In this document: positions 15,751 to 24,502 of the stretch, one piece after another
Position numbering within the stretch: the first letter of the stretch is position 1
Layout of the letters: every line of letters starts with the position of its first letter
NCBI GenBank assembly: GCA_023461035.1
Contig: JAEWOD010000002.1
Coordinates: 1-64,000, forward strand
Direction of reading: 5' to 3'
Length of the DNA stretch: 64,000 nt
Source of the DNA: Bacteroidota bacterium
GTDB lineage: Bacteria; Bacteroidota; Bacteroidia; Flavobacteriales; Weeksellaceae
Translations under genes and position numbers: made by a program
The notes under the pieces: model-generated
What the model was told of the DNA's origin: nothing
What the model saw: the letters and a program-made list of their open reading frames with translations, nothing else
The model's database searches: none

Positions 15751-18570
15751 ATGAGTGAATTTATAGAGGTTTATGGTGCAAGGGAACATAATTTAAAAGA
15801 CATAGATGTAAAAATACCAAGGGAGAAATTGGTTGTCATTACGGGTTTGAGTGGAAGCGGTAAATCTTCACTTGCTTTTGACACGATTTATGCCGAAGGA
15901 CAACGCCGATACATCGAAACTTTTTCTGCTTACGCCCGCCAGTTTTTAGGCGGATTGGAACGGCCCGATGTGGATAAAATCGAAGGGCTTTCGCCCGTGA
16001 TAGCCATCGAACAAAAGACAACTTCAAAAAGTCCGCGCTCTACAGTTGGTACGATTACAGAGATTTATGATTTCCTGCGGTTACTTTATGCAAGAGCTGC
16101 TACGGCTTATTCGTACAATACCGGCGAGGAAATGGTGAGTTATTCGGACAAACAAATTCAAGAACTCATCCAAGAAAAATATGCTCAAAAAAAAATTGCC
16201 ATTTTGGCTCCGCTCGTGAGAGCCAGAAAAGGACATTACCGCGAACTTTTTGCACATGTTTCCAAAAAAGGATACATGGAGGTCAGAGTGGATGGTGATA
16301 TAAAAGAAATTACTCCCGATTTAAAATTGGATCGCTACAAAGCCCATGACATAGAATTGGTAATCGATAAATTAAAACTAAATGATTCCGTTTCTGATGA
16401 TAGATTATTAAGCTCCATCGACACCGCCATGCAACAAGGTGACAACGTGATGATGGTTTTGGATTACGACACCAACGAATCCCGTTTCTACAGCCGGAAT
16501 CTCATGTGTCCCACTACAGGTATTTCTTATCCGACTCCCGAACCCAATAATTTTTCTTTTAACTCTCCAAAAGGTGCTTGTCCGGTATGCAACGGTCTGG
16601 GAGAATTGAAAGTCGTGGACGTCGAAAAAATATTTCCGGACGAAAACCGCTCTCTGAGAAACGGGATGATTGCTCCTTTGGATGAATTGAAAAATACTAC
16701 CAGAGTCCGTAAACAAATCGAATCCATTTATGCTAAATACGGAGAGTCGCCAGATACTCCCTATAAAAAACTGAATAAAGAACTAATCCATAATATTTTA
16801 TACGGCTTAAATGAATCGGTAGATGTACAATTGAAATTTGCAGATGTAAGCAAAATATATAAAATTGATTTTGAAGGGATTATTTATTATTTAAAAGCTT
16901 TGATTGATGATAAAACCAACCCTTCATCTTACAGTGTTTCTCGTAAATTTTCCAAGAACGTACCCTGTAACCACTGTGAAGGTTTCCGATTAAACAGAGA
17001 ATCTCTTCATTTTAAAATTGATAAAAAACACATCGGAGAAGTCGCTCATTTTGATTTAGAATTTTTACGAAATTGGATACATACTTTGGATAAAAAATTA
17101 GACAAAAAACAAAAAATCATCGCGCAGGAAATTCTCAAAGAAATTGAAACCCGATTGACTTTTTTGTTGGATGTCGGATTAAATTATCTGGCACTTGACC
17201 GCCCTTCCAAATCGCTATCAGGCGGAGAAGCTCAGCGAATTCGTCTGGCAACCCAAATCGGATCCCAATTGGTAAATGTTCTTTATATTTTAGACGAACC
17301 ATCCATCGGTTTGCATCAGCGTGACAATATCAAATTGATTGATTCATTAAAAAAGTTGCGAGACATCGGAAATTCCGTTCTGGTAGTGGAGCACGACAAG
17401 GATATGATCATGGAATCGGACTACGTGATAGACATAGGTCCGAAAGCAGGCCGCCGTGGCGGAAAAATCGTTTGGCAGGGGATTCCGGATGAAATCAAAA
17501 AAGCGCATACGCTGACCTCCGATTATCTGAACGGTGACTTAAAAATTGAAATTCCAAAAAACCGAAGAGAAGGAAATGGAAACAAAATCATGCTGAAAGG
17601 TGCGACAGGAAACAACTTGAAAAATGTAAACCTGGAAATTCCTTTGGGCAAATTAATCGTCGTTACGGGTGTTTCCGGAAGCGGAAAATCGACTTTAATC
17701 ACCGAAACGCTTTATCCGATTCTGAGTCAGCATTTTTACCGTTCGGAACAAAATCCGATGCCGTATAAAAAAATCGAAGGTTTAGAACATTTGGACAAAG
17801 TCATAGAAGTGGATCAATCGCCCATCGGGCGTACACCACGCTCTAATCCTGCAACTTACACCAATTTATTTTCGGACATACGAAACCTTTTCACACAACT
17901 TCCCGAATCCAAAATACGGGGTTATAAACCCGGGCGTTTTTCATTTAACGTAAAAGGAGGACGCTGCGAAACCTGTGAAGGAGCCGGCCTGAAAGTCATC
18001 GAAATGAACTTCCTGCCCGATGTGTATGTTCCCTGCGAAACCTGTAACGGCAAACGGTTTAACCGTGAAACGCTCGAAGTCCGATACAAAGGAAAATCTA
18101 TTTCCGATGTGCTGGATATGACCGTCAATGAGGCTGTTGAATTCTTTGAGCCGATTCCAAAAATTTTCCGTGCCGTAAAAACTCTTCAAGACGTAGGATT
18201 GGGCTATATCACGCTCGGGCAGCAGTCCACTACCCTTTCCGGCGGTGAAGCACAACGAGTGAAACTCGCATCTGAACTGAGTAAAAAGCAAACCGGAAAA
18301 ACCATTTATATCCTTGATGAACCTACTACCGGACTGCATTTTGAAGACATTCGAGTTTTGATGGATGTCATCAACCAGATCGTCAATCACGGCAATACGG
18401 TCATTATCATCGAGCATAATCTGGATGTGATAAAACTCGCCGATCATGTCATAGACATAGGGCCGGATGGCGGTGAAAAAGGTGGAAAAATAGTGGCAGA
18501 AGGAACGCCGGAAGAAATCATAAAAAACCCGAAAAGCATCACGGGAAAATTTCTGAAAGAAGAACTTTAA
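15751..18570 (+). CDS. uvrA: Excinuclease ABC subunit UvrA
   Basis: UvrA is the DNA damage-recognition ATPase of nucleotide excision repair and delivers UvrB to lesions. The 939-residue protein has two ABC modules: Walker A motifs GLSGSGKSS (residues 32-40) and GVSGSGKST (640-648), ABC signatures LSGGEAQRIRLA and LSGGEAQRVKLA, and Walker B segments ending ILDEPS and ILDEPT. Zinc-binding Cys pairs appear as CPVCNGLGE, CNHCEGFRL and CETCEGAG...CETCNGKRF. All catalytic motifs are intact. The following gene starts 33 bp downstream and may be co-transcribed. Confidence 0.99.
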   Translation: MSEFIEVYGAREHNLKDIDVKIPREKLVVITGLSGSGKSSLAFDTIYAEGQRRYIETFSAYARQFLGGLERPDVDKIEGLSPVIAIEQKTTSKSPRSTVGTITEIYDFLRLLYARAATAYSYNTGEEMVSYSDKQIQELIQEKYAQKKIAILAPLVRARKGHYRELFAHVSKKGYMEVRVDGDIKEITPDLKLDRYKAHDIELVIDKLKLNDSVSDDRLLSSIDTAMQQGDNVMMVLDYDTNESRFYSRNLMCPTTGISYPTPEPNNFSFNSPKGACPVCNGLGELKVVDVEKIFPDENRSLRNGMIAPLDELKNTTRVRKQIESIYAKYGESPDTPYKKLNKELIHNILYGLNESVDVQLKFADVSKIYKIDFEGIIYYLKALIDDKTNPSSYSVSRKFSKNVPCNHCEGFRLNRESLHFKIDKKHIGEVAHFDLEFLRNWIHTLDKKLDKKQKIIAQEILKEIETRLTFLLDVGLNYLALDRPSKSLSGGEAQRIRLATQIGSQLVNVLYILDEPSIGLHQRDNIKLIDSLKKLRDIGNSVLVVEHDKDMIMESDYVIDIGPKAGRRGGKIVWQGIPDEIKKAHTLTSDYLNGDLKIEIPKNRREGNGNKIMLKGATGNNLKNVNLEIPLGKLIVVTGVSGSGKSTLITETLYPILSQHFYRSEQNPMPYKKIEGLEHLDKVIEVDQSPIGRTPRSNPATYTNLFSDIRNLFTQLPESKIRGYKPGRFSFNVKGGRCETCEGAGLKVIEMNFLPDVYVPCETCNGKRFNRETLEVRYKGKSISDVLDMTVNEAVEFFEPIPKIFRAVKTLQDVGLGYITLGQQSTTLSGGEAQRVKLASELSKKQTGKTIYILDEPTTGLHFEDIRVLMDVINQIVNHGNTVIIIEHNLDVIKLADHVIDIGPDGGEKGGKIVAEGTPEEIIKNPKSITGKFLKEEL

Positions 18571-18602
18571 AATTATTTTAAATTCTAAATGTTGAATTTC
18601 AA

Positions 18603-19157
18603 ATGATTAACTTTGAATTAAATAAAGATTTATCTCTTTCCAAATCATTTAGGGCTTTGGGAGTCAATTCTTTTTCAGAAGCTATGAATTTTGTAAAAGA
18701 ACTTCCTTACGGACGAAATTCAAACCGCTCAGATTTCTCATTGGTTTTAAAAGAAAATAAAGGAACTTGTAGCTCTAAACATGCCTTGCTGAAATCTTTG
18801 GCCGATGAAAATCAGCATTTTGAAGTAAGGTTGATGCTCGGAATTTTCAAAATGAACGGAATCAATACGCCTAAAGTTAAATCCATATTAGAAAAACATC
18901 ATATGGATTATATTCCTGAAGCGCATAATTATCTGAAAATCAATGGAGAAATTTTTGATTGTACGACCCAAAATTCATCTGAAATCAATTTCGTAAATGA
19001 TTTAATAGAAGAACGTGAAATATTGCCTGAAGATGTTTCGGAGTTAAAAATTGAAATCCATCAGGATTTTCTCAAAAATTGGTGTAAAAAGAATAAATTG
19101 GATTTTGAAGAAATTTGGACAATCAGAGAAGAATGTATCGTTGTTTTGAGCCAATGA
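18603..19157 (+). CDS. Transglutaminase-like cysteine protease-fold protein
   Basis: The 184-residue cytoplasmic protein has a Cys-His-Asp arrangement typical of transglutaminase-like folds: Cys in GTCSSKHALL (residues ~58-67), His in EAHNYLKING and Asp in EIFDCT. The sequence around Cys and the short length resemble small bacterial transglutaminase/peptidase-like proteins found next to housekeeping genes. It lies 33 bp after uvrA in the same direction, and its stop abuts the stop of the convergent TfoX-like gene. The activity is untested and could be peptidase, deamidase or acyltransferase. Confidence 0.65.
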   Translation: MINFELNKDLSLSKSFRALGVNSFSEAMNFVKELPYGRNSNRSDFSLVLKENKGTCSSKHALLKSLADENQHFEVRLMLGIFKMNGINTPKVKSILEKHHMDYIPEAHNYLKINGEIFDCTTQNSSEINFVNDLIEEREILPEDVSELKIEIHQDFLKNWCKKNKLDFEEIWTIREECIVVLSQ

Positions 19158-19496
19158 TTATTTTGACTTTTTTGCAATTGCATTAAATTCCAGACATATT
19201 TTCAGCCAATATGCAAAATCTTCTTTTCGTTTGAATCCATCCGGTTCCACATAACAATAGCCTGAGAGCTGTTTTCCGCGCATAATCATAGGCAGATAAC
19301 CCGTTTTTGATACCACTTCCTCTTCCCTTTTCAGGTCAAATCTGCACATCAGATTTTCGCCGCTGATGTTGATGCACATTTTTTCATTGACCAAAAAAGC
19401 CAATCCGCCAAACATTTTCTTTTCTTTTATTTCCAGTTCGGAAATTTCTGCCAAATATTCTCTGACACGATCTGCTAAATCAAGGGAATAAGCCAT
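19158..19496 (-). CDS. TfoX N-terminal domain protein
   Basis: The 112-residue protein matches the TfoX/Sxy N-terminal domain: KKMFGGLAFLVNEKMCINI, then a CRFDLKREEEV segment and WLKICLEFN at the end. TfoX activates competence in gammaproteobacteria, but single-domain forms like this are widespread in Bacteroidetes and have no proven competence role. It lies 14 bp downstream of rmuC on the same strand, so the two are probably co-transcribed. Confidence 0.85.
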   Translation of the reverse strand: MAYSLDLADRVREYLAEISELEIKEKKMFGGLAFLVNEKMCINISGENLMCRFDLKREEEVVSKTGYLPMIMRGKQLSGYCYVEPDGFKRKEDFAYWLKICLEFNAIAKKSK

Positions 19497-19510
19497 AATT
19501 AAGTAATTAT

Positions 19511-21025
19511 CTATATCTCTTCGTTTTCCAAAAGATTGGATGTCTGCGCCTGTTCCATCAGATTTTGAGGAAGTTCCTTTTTGTTTTTGATGCCCAGTTT
19601 TTTCATTTCCAAACTTTGGCTCACAAGGTTTCCTCTTCCTTCAGAAAGTTGTTTGAGCGCATCGGTATAAGATGATTTTGCCTGATCTATGTTTTTACCG
19701 ATTCTCTCCAAATTCTCTACAAAGCTCACAAATTTATCATACAATTTGGCTCCTCTGTCGGCAATTTCCATCGAATTTCTGTTTTGGTATTCTCTTTTCC
19801 ATAAATCGGCAATGAGTTTAATAGAAGTAATCAGATTGCTCGGATTCAACAGCAAAATTCTTTTGTCATAAGCAAAGCTCCACAAATTGGGATCTGCCTG
19901 CATGGCTGCAATATAAGCCGGTTCGCTGGGAATGAACATCATCACAAAATCCAAAGATTTTCCATAATCATCATACGCTTTATTTGAAAGTTCTACAATG
20001 TGGTTTCTGACCGAATTCAAATGCTGGTTGAGCCGTAATTTGTAAACATCCGAGTCGGTTTCATCTACAAGTTCGGTAAAAGCGGTCAGCGAAACTTTTG
20101 AATCGATGATGACATTTCTTTCGTCAGGATATTTTATAACGGCATCCGGTCTCATTTTCTTGCCGGAAAATTCGGAAAATATCGCTTTGTTGTTTTCGTC
20201 GGTGAGCTGGTGTTCCAAAAAGTATTCTCTTCCCTTGACCAATCCCGATTTTTCCAAAATGCTTTCCAAAATCATTTCGCCCCAGTTTCCTTGTGTTTTG
20301 GATTCTCCTTTGAGTGCGCGTGTCAGTTTTTTAGCATCGTCTGAGATTTGCTGGTTGAGTTCTGCTAATTCTTTTACCTTTTCCGCCAGAGAAAATCTTT
20401 CTTTGTTTTCTTTTTCGTAGGCTTCGTTCACACGATTTTTCAGTTCCACTATTTTTTCCTGAAACGGTTCCAAAATCGTTTTTAAGTTTGTCTGGTTGAG
20501 CGTTGTAAACTTTTGGGATTTTTCATCCAAAATTTTATTGGCCAAATTTTCAAACTGAAGTTTTCCCTCTTCCTGTATTTTCTGAATCTCTTCTTTTTGG
20601 GTTTCAAGCAATTTTTGCAGATTCTCATTGATGGCCTTTAGCTCCGAATTTTTTGCAAAAACCTGTTGTCTTTGCAGTTGCAATTCTTCTATCTGTTGAG
20701 ATTGTTTGGAATTGATTGTTTTTTGTTCTGAGAATTGATTGTTCAAAGATTTAAAGTCAGCCGAAACCGTTAAAAACTTATCATTCAGTTCGTTTAGAAA
20801 TTTCGTTTGATTGGAATTGATTTCCTTTTCATTCGAAAAACTATCGGTCAGTTCAGAAATTTTATTTTGTGAATTGGTAAAACCCGATTCTAATTTTATA
20901 AAATCATTGTTCAGTTGTTCATATTTATTTTTTGAAACAGAAGATGATTTCATGATGAAATATAAAATCACCGCTCCGATTATTCCTCCCAGTAAAAAGC
21001 CGATTAATAAATAGGTTATGTCCAT
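19511..21025 (-). CDS. rmuC: DNA recombination protein RmuC
   Basis: The 504-residue protein has one N-terminal membrane helix (YLLIGFLLGGIIGAVILYFIM), a long coiled coil over residues ~30-200, and a C-terminal RmuC nuclease-like domain (~230-460) with QGNWGEMILESILE, the PDAVIKYPDERNVIIDSKVSL region and FVMMFIPSEPAY. The PD-(D/E)xK-like core residues are retained. RmuC limits inversion at short inverted repeats in E. coli. The last ~40 residues are acidic and family-variable. tfoX follows 14 bp downstream. Confidence 0.93.
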   Translation of the reverse strand: MDITYLLIGFLLGGIIGAVILYFIMKSSSVSKNKYEQLNNDFIKLESGFTNSQNKISELTDSFSNEKEINSNQTKFLNELNDKFLTVSADFKSLNNQFSEQKTINSKQSQQIEELQLQRQQVFAKNSELKAINENLQKLLETQKEEIQKIQEEGKLQFENLANKILDEKSQKFTTLNQTNLKTILEPFQEKIVELKNRVNEAYEKENKERFSLAEKVKELAELNQQISDDAKKLTRALKGESKTQGNWGEMILESILEKSGLVKGREYFLEHQLTDENNKAIFSEFSGKKMRPDAVIKYPDERNVIIDSKVSLTAFTELVDETDSDVYKLRLNQHLNSVRNHIVELSNKAYDDYGKSLDFVMMFIPSEPAYIAAMQADPNLWSFAYDKRILLLNPSNLITSIKLIADLWKREYQNRNSMEIADRGAKLYDKFVSFVENLERIGKNIDQAKSSYTDALKQLSEGRGNLVSQSLEMKKLGIKNKKELPQNLMEQAQTSNLLENEEI

Positions 21026-21129
21026 TTTTCAAAATTACAAAATGAAAACGACAAAATACGTCATCTCATTTTTCTGATTGGCAAATTTTTAGAATTTCCC
21101 ATTCAACCTTCACTCCCAAAAAAATGATG

Positions 21130-21137
21130 TAGTTTTG
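21130..21137 (+). promoter_or_regulatory. -7 motif for obgE
   Basis: TAGTTTTG fits TAnnTTTG and ends 16 bp before the proposed TTG start. The transcript leader would be only about 10 nt or less. Confidence 0.45.
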
Positions 21138-21153
21138 CAGAAAAATACAGATT

Positions 21154-22140
21154 TTGCAGTCGAACTTCGTAGATTACATCAAGATATATTGTAAAAGTGG
21201 AAACGGCGGTCCCGGATCGGCGCATTTGCACCGTGAAAAATTCATTGAAAAAGGAGGTCCGGATGGTGGAGACGGCGGACGTGGCGGCCACATCATCATG
21301 AAAGGGAATTCCAACCAATGGACGCTTTTGCCCCTTCGTTACACCCGCCATCTGAAAGCGGAAAACGGAAAACCCGGCGGAACTTCCCGTGCCACAGGTG
21401 CCGACGGAAACGATGTGTATATAGAGGTTCCCATCGGGACAATTGCCAAAGATGAAGAAGGTAATTTTCTGGGAGAAATCACCGAAAACGGTCAGGAAGT
21501 CGTATTACTGCAAGGCGGAAAAGGCGGATTGGGAAACTGGCATTTCCGTTCGGCCACAAGACAAACGCCACGCTACGCCCAACCCGGAATAGAAGGAATT
21601 GAAATGCCGGTCGTACTGGAATTGAAAATTCTTGCCGATGTAGGTTTGGTCGGATTTCCCAATGCCGGAAAATCGACGCTTTTATCGGTAGTTTCTGCTG
21701 CCAAACCTAAAATTGCCGATTATGCTTTTACCACTTTGACTCCGAATTTAGGAATTGTAGAATATCGAAATCATCAATCTTTTGTGATGGCTGACATTCC
21801 CGGAATCATCGAAGGTGCCGCCGAAGGAAAAGGTTTGGGACACCGGTTTTTACGCCACATAGAACGAAATTCGGTATTGTTGTTTTTGATTCCTGCCGAT
21901 GCGAAAGATTATGCAAAAGAATATGAAATTCTTCTCAATGAATTAAAAAAATTCAATCCGGAATTGCTGGACAAAGGACGTGTTCTAGCGATTTCAAAAT
22001 GCGATATGCTGGATGGTGAGCTGAAAGCAGAAATTTCTGCTTTGCTGCCAAAAGACATCCCGCATCTTTTTATTTCTGCGGTTGCCCAACAAGGTTTGCA
22101 GGAGTTGAAAGATTTGCTTTGGAGGGAGATTAATGATTAA
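21154..22140 (+). CDS. obgE: GTPase Obg/ObgE
   Basis: Obg is an essential GTPase linked to 50S ribosome maturation and stress responses. The 328-residue protein has the glycine-rich Obg fold (residues 1-155, NGGPGSAHLHREKFIEKGGP split as NGGPGSAHLHREKF and GGPDGGDGGRGG), then the G domain with P-loop GFPNAGKST (167-175), switch FTTLTPNLG, DIPGIIEGA and SKCD. The C-terminal OCT domain is absent, as in many Bacteroidetes. The frame holds no ATG between the upstream stop and conserved NFVDYIKIY, so translation must start at TTG 21154 or a rarer codon. Confidence 0.95.
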   Translation: MQSNFVDYIKIYCKSGNGGPGSAHLHREKFIEKGGPDGGDGGRGGHIIMKGNSNQWTLLPLRYTRHLKAENGKPGGTSRATGADGNDVYIEVPIGTIAKDEEGNFLGEITENGQEVVLLQGGKGGLGNWHFRSATRQTPRYAQPGIEGIEMPVVLELKILADVGLVGFPNAGKSTLLSVVSAAKPKIADYAFTTLTPNLGIVEYRNHQSFVMADIPGIIEGAAEGKGLGHRFLRHIERNSVLLFLIPADAKDYAKEYEILLNELKKFNPELLDKGRVLAISKCDMLDGELKAEISALLPKDIPHLFISAVAQQGLQELKDLLWREIND

Positions 22141-22146
22141 TGTGGC

Positions 22147-22226
22147 TTCGAAAACCTCAGCCAACTATTCGAGAGCCTCAGCCACCCATTCGAGAACCTC
22201 AGCCAACTATTCGAAAGAATTAACCA
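22147..22226 (+). repeat. 21-bp tandem repeat, 3.3 units
   Basis: Three units of 21 bp (22147, 22168, 22189) read TTCGAxAxCCTCAGCCAxC-type sequence and a fourth unit starts at 22210 before diverging. A reverse-complement core CTGAGGTTCTCGAA follows at 22339-22352, so the region can fold into a long hairpin. It lies between the convergent ends of obgE and ctlX and is non-coding. Confidence 0.8.
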
Positions 22227-22334
22227 GCACCTAGGAAATTCAGTTTCCATTTGTGTGGATGGATGTTGCCTTCATTCAAATAATCTAATTATCATTTAAA
22301 AGTTAGATGTCAATCAATAATTTCAATGTATCGG

Positions 22335-22356
22335 TCACTGAGGTTCTCGAAGTGAG
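22335..22356. repeat. Near-palindromic dispersed phrase
   Basis: CACTGAGGTTCTCGAAGTG is an imperfect palindrome of the same design as CCCTGAGCGTAGTCGAAGGG at 143-162. It lies just after the ctlX stop and could act as its terminator hairpin. Confidence 0.5.
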
Positions 22357-22359
22357 CGT

Positions 22360-23295
22360 CTAATTTTTCGGCAAAAAAACTTCCGCCATCATACAGCGTG
22401 CGCTTCCACCACCCAAAGTTTCGATGGTGTTGATGTCCACTGCAATAATCGGATTGTATTTTTCGATTGCGGTAATTTGTTCCTGAGTTAATGAATCATA
22501 AGCGGTCTGCGACATGACCAAATATTTGGCTGCGCCCATTCCTCCTACCTGCAACATATTTCCGGCGAATTTATGCATTTGTTCTTCGGTGATTTCGATG
22601 ATTTCTTTTCCGGATTCAATCAATGTATCGGCAACTAATTTCTTTTCGGCTTTGTCATCAATTGTATCGAGACAAATCACGGCATATTCATCGGCCACAC
22701 ACATCATCACGTTTGTATGATAAATCTGCTGGCGCTCACCGTTCACAGTTTGATTGGCTTCAAAAAGCACGGGCGCATAGTCAAAATCTTCACAGAATTC
22801 GATGAATAACTCTTCGTCGGTTCTCGGTGAAACTGCCGCATACGCAATTTTATTTTCGCGGTCGAGAATGATACTTCCGGTTCCTTCCAAAAATATTTCG
22901 TCGTTTTCGGCATCGGTATAATCCATCACTTCTTCGGCCTCAAAGCCTTTTTCAGAAAGCAAATCCAGCACATCATCTTCCCTCCTTTCGTCACGGCGGT
23001 TTTCGGCAAACATCGGATAAAGCGCAATCATTTTGTTTTCATGAAAGGAAATCCAGTTGTTTGGAAAAATGGAATCGGGTGTATGCGGTTTCAGCGTATC
23101 CTGTAAAACGATGACATTCACCCCGTTTTCACGGAGTTTGGAAACCATTCCCTGAAATTCTTTCAGTGCTTTTTCCTGAACGGATTCAGAAGTTTCGTCG
23201 GATTGATTCTGAAAATAATTATTGACCGCCGTTTGCTCATTGAATCGGAAATCTACCGGTTCGATCATCAATATGGTGTTGGTGTATTGTTTCAT
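22360..23295 (-). CDS. ctlX: Citrulline utilization hydrolase CtlX (guanidino/ureido-modifying family)
   Basis: The 311-residue protein belongs to the amidinotransferase/DDAH fold branch known from the Francisella citrulline ureidase CtlX, which splits citrulline to ornithine, CO2 and ammonia. Conserved catalytic positions are Glu137 in FLEGTGS, His193 in YHTNVMM and the nucleophile Cys301 in SARCMMAE. PNNWISFHENKM and TIETLGGGSARC match the family. It is at the downstream end of a minus-strand cluster with a second amidinotransferase-fold hydrolase and an amidohydrolase, pointing to use of arginine-derived nitrogen compounds. The exact substrate is inferred. Confidence 0.85.
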   Translation of the reverse strand: MKQYTNTILMIEPVDFRFNEQTAVNNYFQNQSDETSESVQEKALKEFQGMVSKLRENGVNVIVLQDTLKPHTPDSIFPNNWISFHENKMIALYPMFAENRRDERREDDVLDLLSEKGFEAEEVMDYTDAENDEIFLEGTGSIILDRENKIAYAAVSPRTDEELFIEFCEDFDYAPVLFEANQTVNGERQQIYHTNVMMCVADEYAVICLDTIDDKAEKKLVADTLIESGKEIIEITEEQMHKFAGNMLQVGGMGAAKYLVMSQTAYDSLTQEQITAIEKYNPIIAVDINTIETLGGGSARCMMAEVFLPKN

Positions 23296-23354
23296 TTGGA
23301 TTTACGAATTACGATTTTAGCTATTTATTTTTACGCAAATTTGGGTATAATCAT

Positions 23355-24003
23355 TCATATTTCTTCGTCATATTTTGAATAATTCGACTCTAAAGTTTCA
23401 ATTAGTTCATATAATTGATCGTTGGGCAATTTTATTACACTTTGAATTTCATCTCGACCATCAGCAAACAACAGAGATCCTTTGCCATCATCTTGATTTT
23501 TTAAATTAACTAAAAATACGATTTCATTTAATTGCATAGATTTTTCGGAATCATTGAACCATCCGTAATCAGCTATATATTGCATTTTTTCATCATAAAA
23601 AGTATAAATTTCTTTTCCAAACGAATTCCATAAAGCCATTCGTAAAAGAAAAATGCCTCCGCCAATAACGGGAGCTAATAGAACTAAATGCATAAATCTT
23701 AAAGGATTTTCACCATTTCCACTTGACATAATAATTAGAAAAAAAATAATTGGCAATAACAAAAACAAAATAGCCAATCCTAATGACAAAATCTGAATAA
23801 TAGAAAGAGGTCTTTTTAACTTCTATGATTAATTGATTATTCTCAAATTTTATTTGATTAGATTCCAACTTATTAACTCTATATTTATCTGATTTGTCAT
23901 AATTTTTGTACCAAAAATATACGCCAAATCTTTTTTCCCTTTTCCCTATTTCCCCGGATTGAAATCCGGGGTTATAAATATTTGACTCCTCCGGAGTCAA
24001 CAT
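23355..24003 (-). pseudogene. Frameshifted small membrane-protein gene with repeat-derived 5' end
   Basis: Two overlapping frames are better read as one broken gene. Frame 1 (24003 to ~23815) supplies ...ESNQIKFENNQLIIEVK; frame 2 (~23815 to 23355) continues PLSIIQILSLGLAILFLLLPII, two membrane segments, then a soluble end YSKYDEEI. The second frame opens at a TAG only about four codons before the joint and has no ATG there (its first start-type codon is TTG at 23789). The joint is at an AAAAA run, so a one-base insertion is the simple explanation. The first ~24 codons from ATG 24003 come from a dispersed two-hairpin repeat, so the native start is uncertain. Function unknown. Confidence 0.6.
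23893..24002. repeat. Two-hairpin dispersed repeat, copy 1
   Basis: It holds a perfect stem CCCCGGAT/ATCCGGGG (23952-23971) and a palindrome TTGACTCC/GGAGTCAA (23982-24000), preceded by an A/T segment (TTTGTCATAATTTTTGT) also present in copy 2 at 27517-27644. Confidence 0.8.
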
Positions 24004-24026
24004 AATTATGATAGATGTGTATGCTT

Positions 24027-24491
24027 CTATTCTTCTATATATTTATTCAGCTTTGGTTGTATACTCCAAACACCTACAAAGAAATATGCCAAAAGTATAA
24101 AGTTAACAAATCTTGATTGATTTTTTATTTTTTTGAATTTCTCAAATTTAGTTAAACTGTTTGCACAAATAATCATTAAAATTAGTGAGCAAATCATTGC
24201 TAAAATGTGGAATGGAATTATAATATTAAACAAATCCGCATTGTTTGAGAATAACAAAATCACCATAAATAGAATGAAAATAATTGCATAAATTATTGGG
24301 TAAAGGGTAACAAAATAAAGAAAAACCAATCCGATTTTTGTTCTTTTAAAGTTTCTTTTTTTATCCAGTTGATCAATAACAGAAAACATCCATAAATAAA
24401 GAGGCAAACCAATAAATGCACAAATTAAAAATATGACCAAAGCTTTTTGTTCGAGAAACCATTTCGTCAAATTATCGATTGTTGTGCTCAT
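24027..24491 (-). CDS. Four-helix membrane protein, unknown
   Basis: The 154-residue product has hydrophobic segments at about residues 17-38, 52-80, 88-110 and 128-148 and no recognised domain. A short basic loop (QLDKKRNFKRTK) suggests cytoplasmic topology between helices 1 and 2. It begins 11 bp after the stop of the DDAH-like gene, so it should share that transcript. Its base composition is more A/T rich than the enzymes beside it. I do not recognise the family. Confidence 0.7.
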   Translation of the reverse strand: MSTTIDNLTKWFLEQKALVIFLICAFIGLPLYLWMFSVIDQLDKKRNFKRTKIGLVFLYFVTLYPIIYAIIFILFMVILLFSNNADLFNIIIPFHILAMICSLILMIICANSLTKFEKFKKIKNQSRFVNFILLAYFFVGVWSIQPKLNKYIEE

Positions 24492-24502
24492 AGTAAATCT
24501 TT

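Noticed and set aside
17941..18447. 168-codon antisense frame in uvrA
   Set aside because: It is a shadow of the second ABC module and has no independent support.
22147..22226. CRISPR-like array
   Set aside because: The units are contiguous 21-bp tandem copies without spacers, and no cas gene is present.
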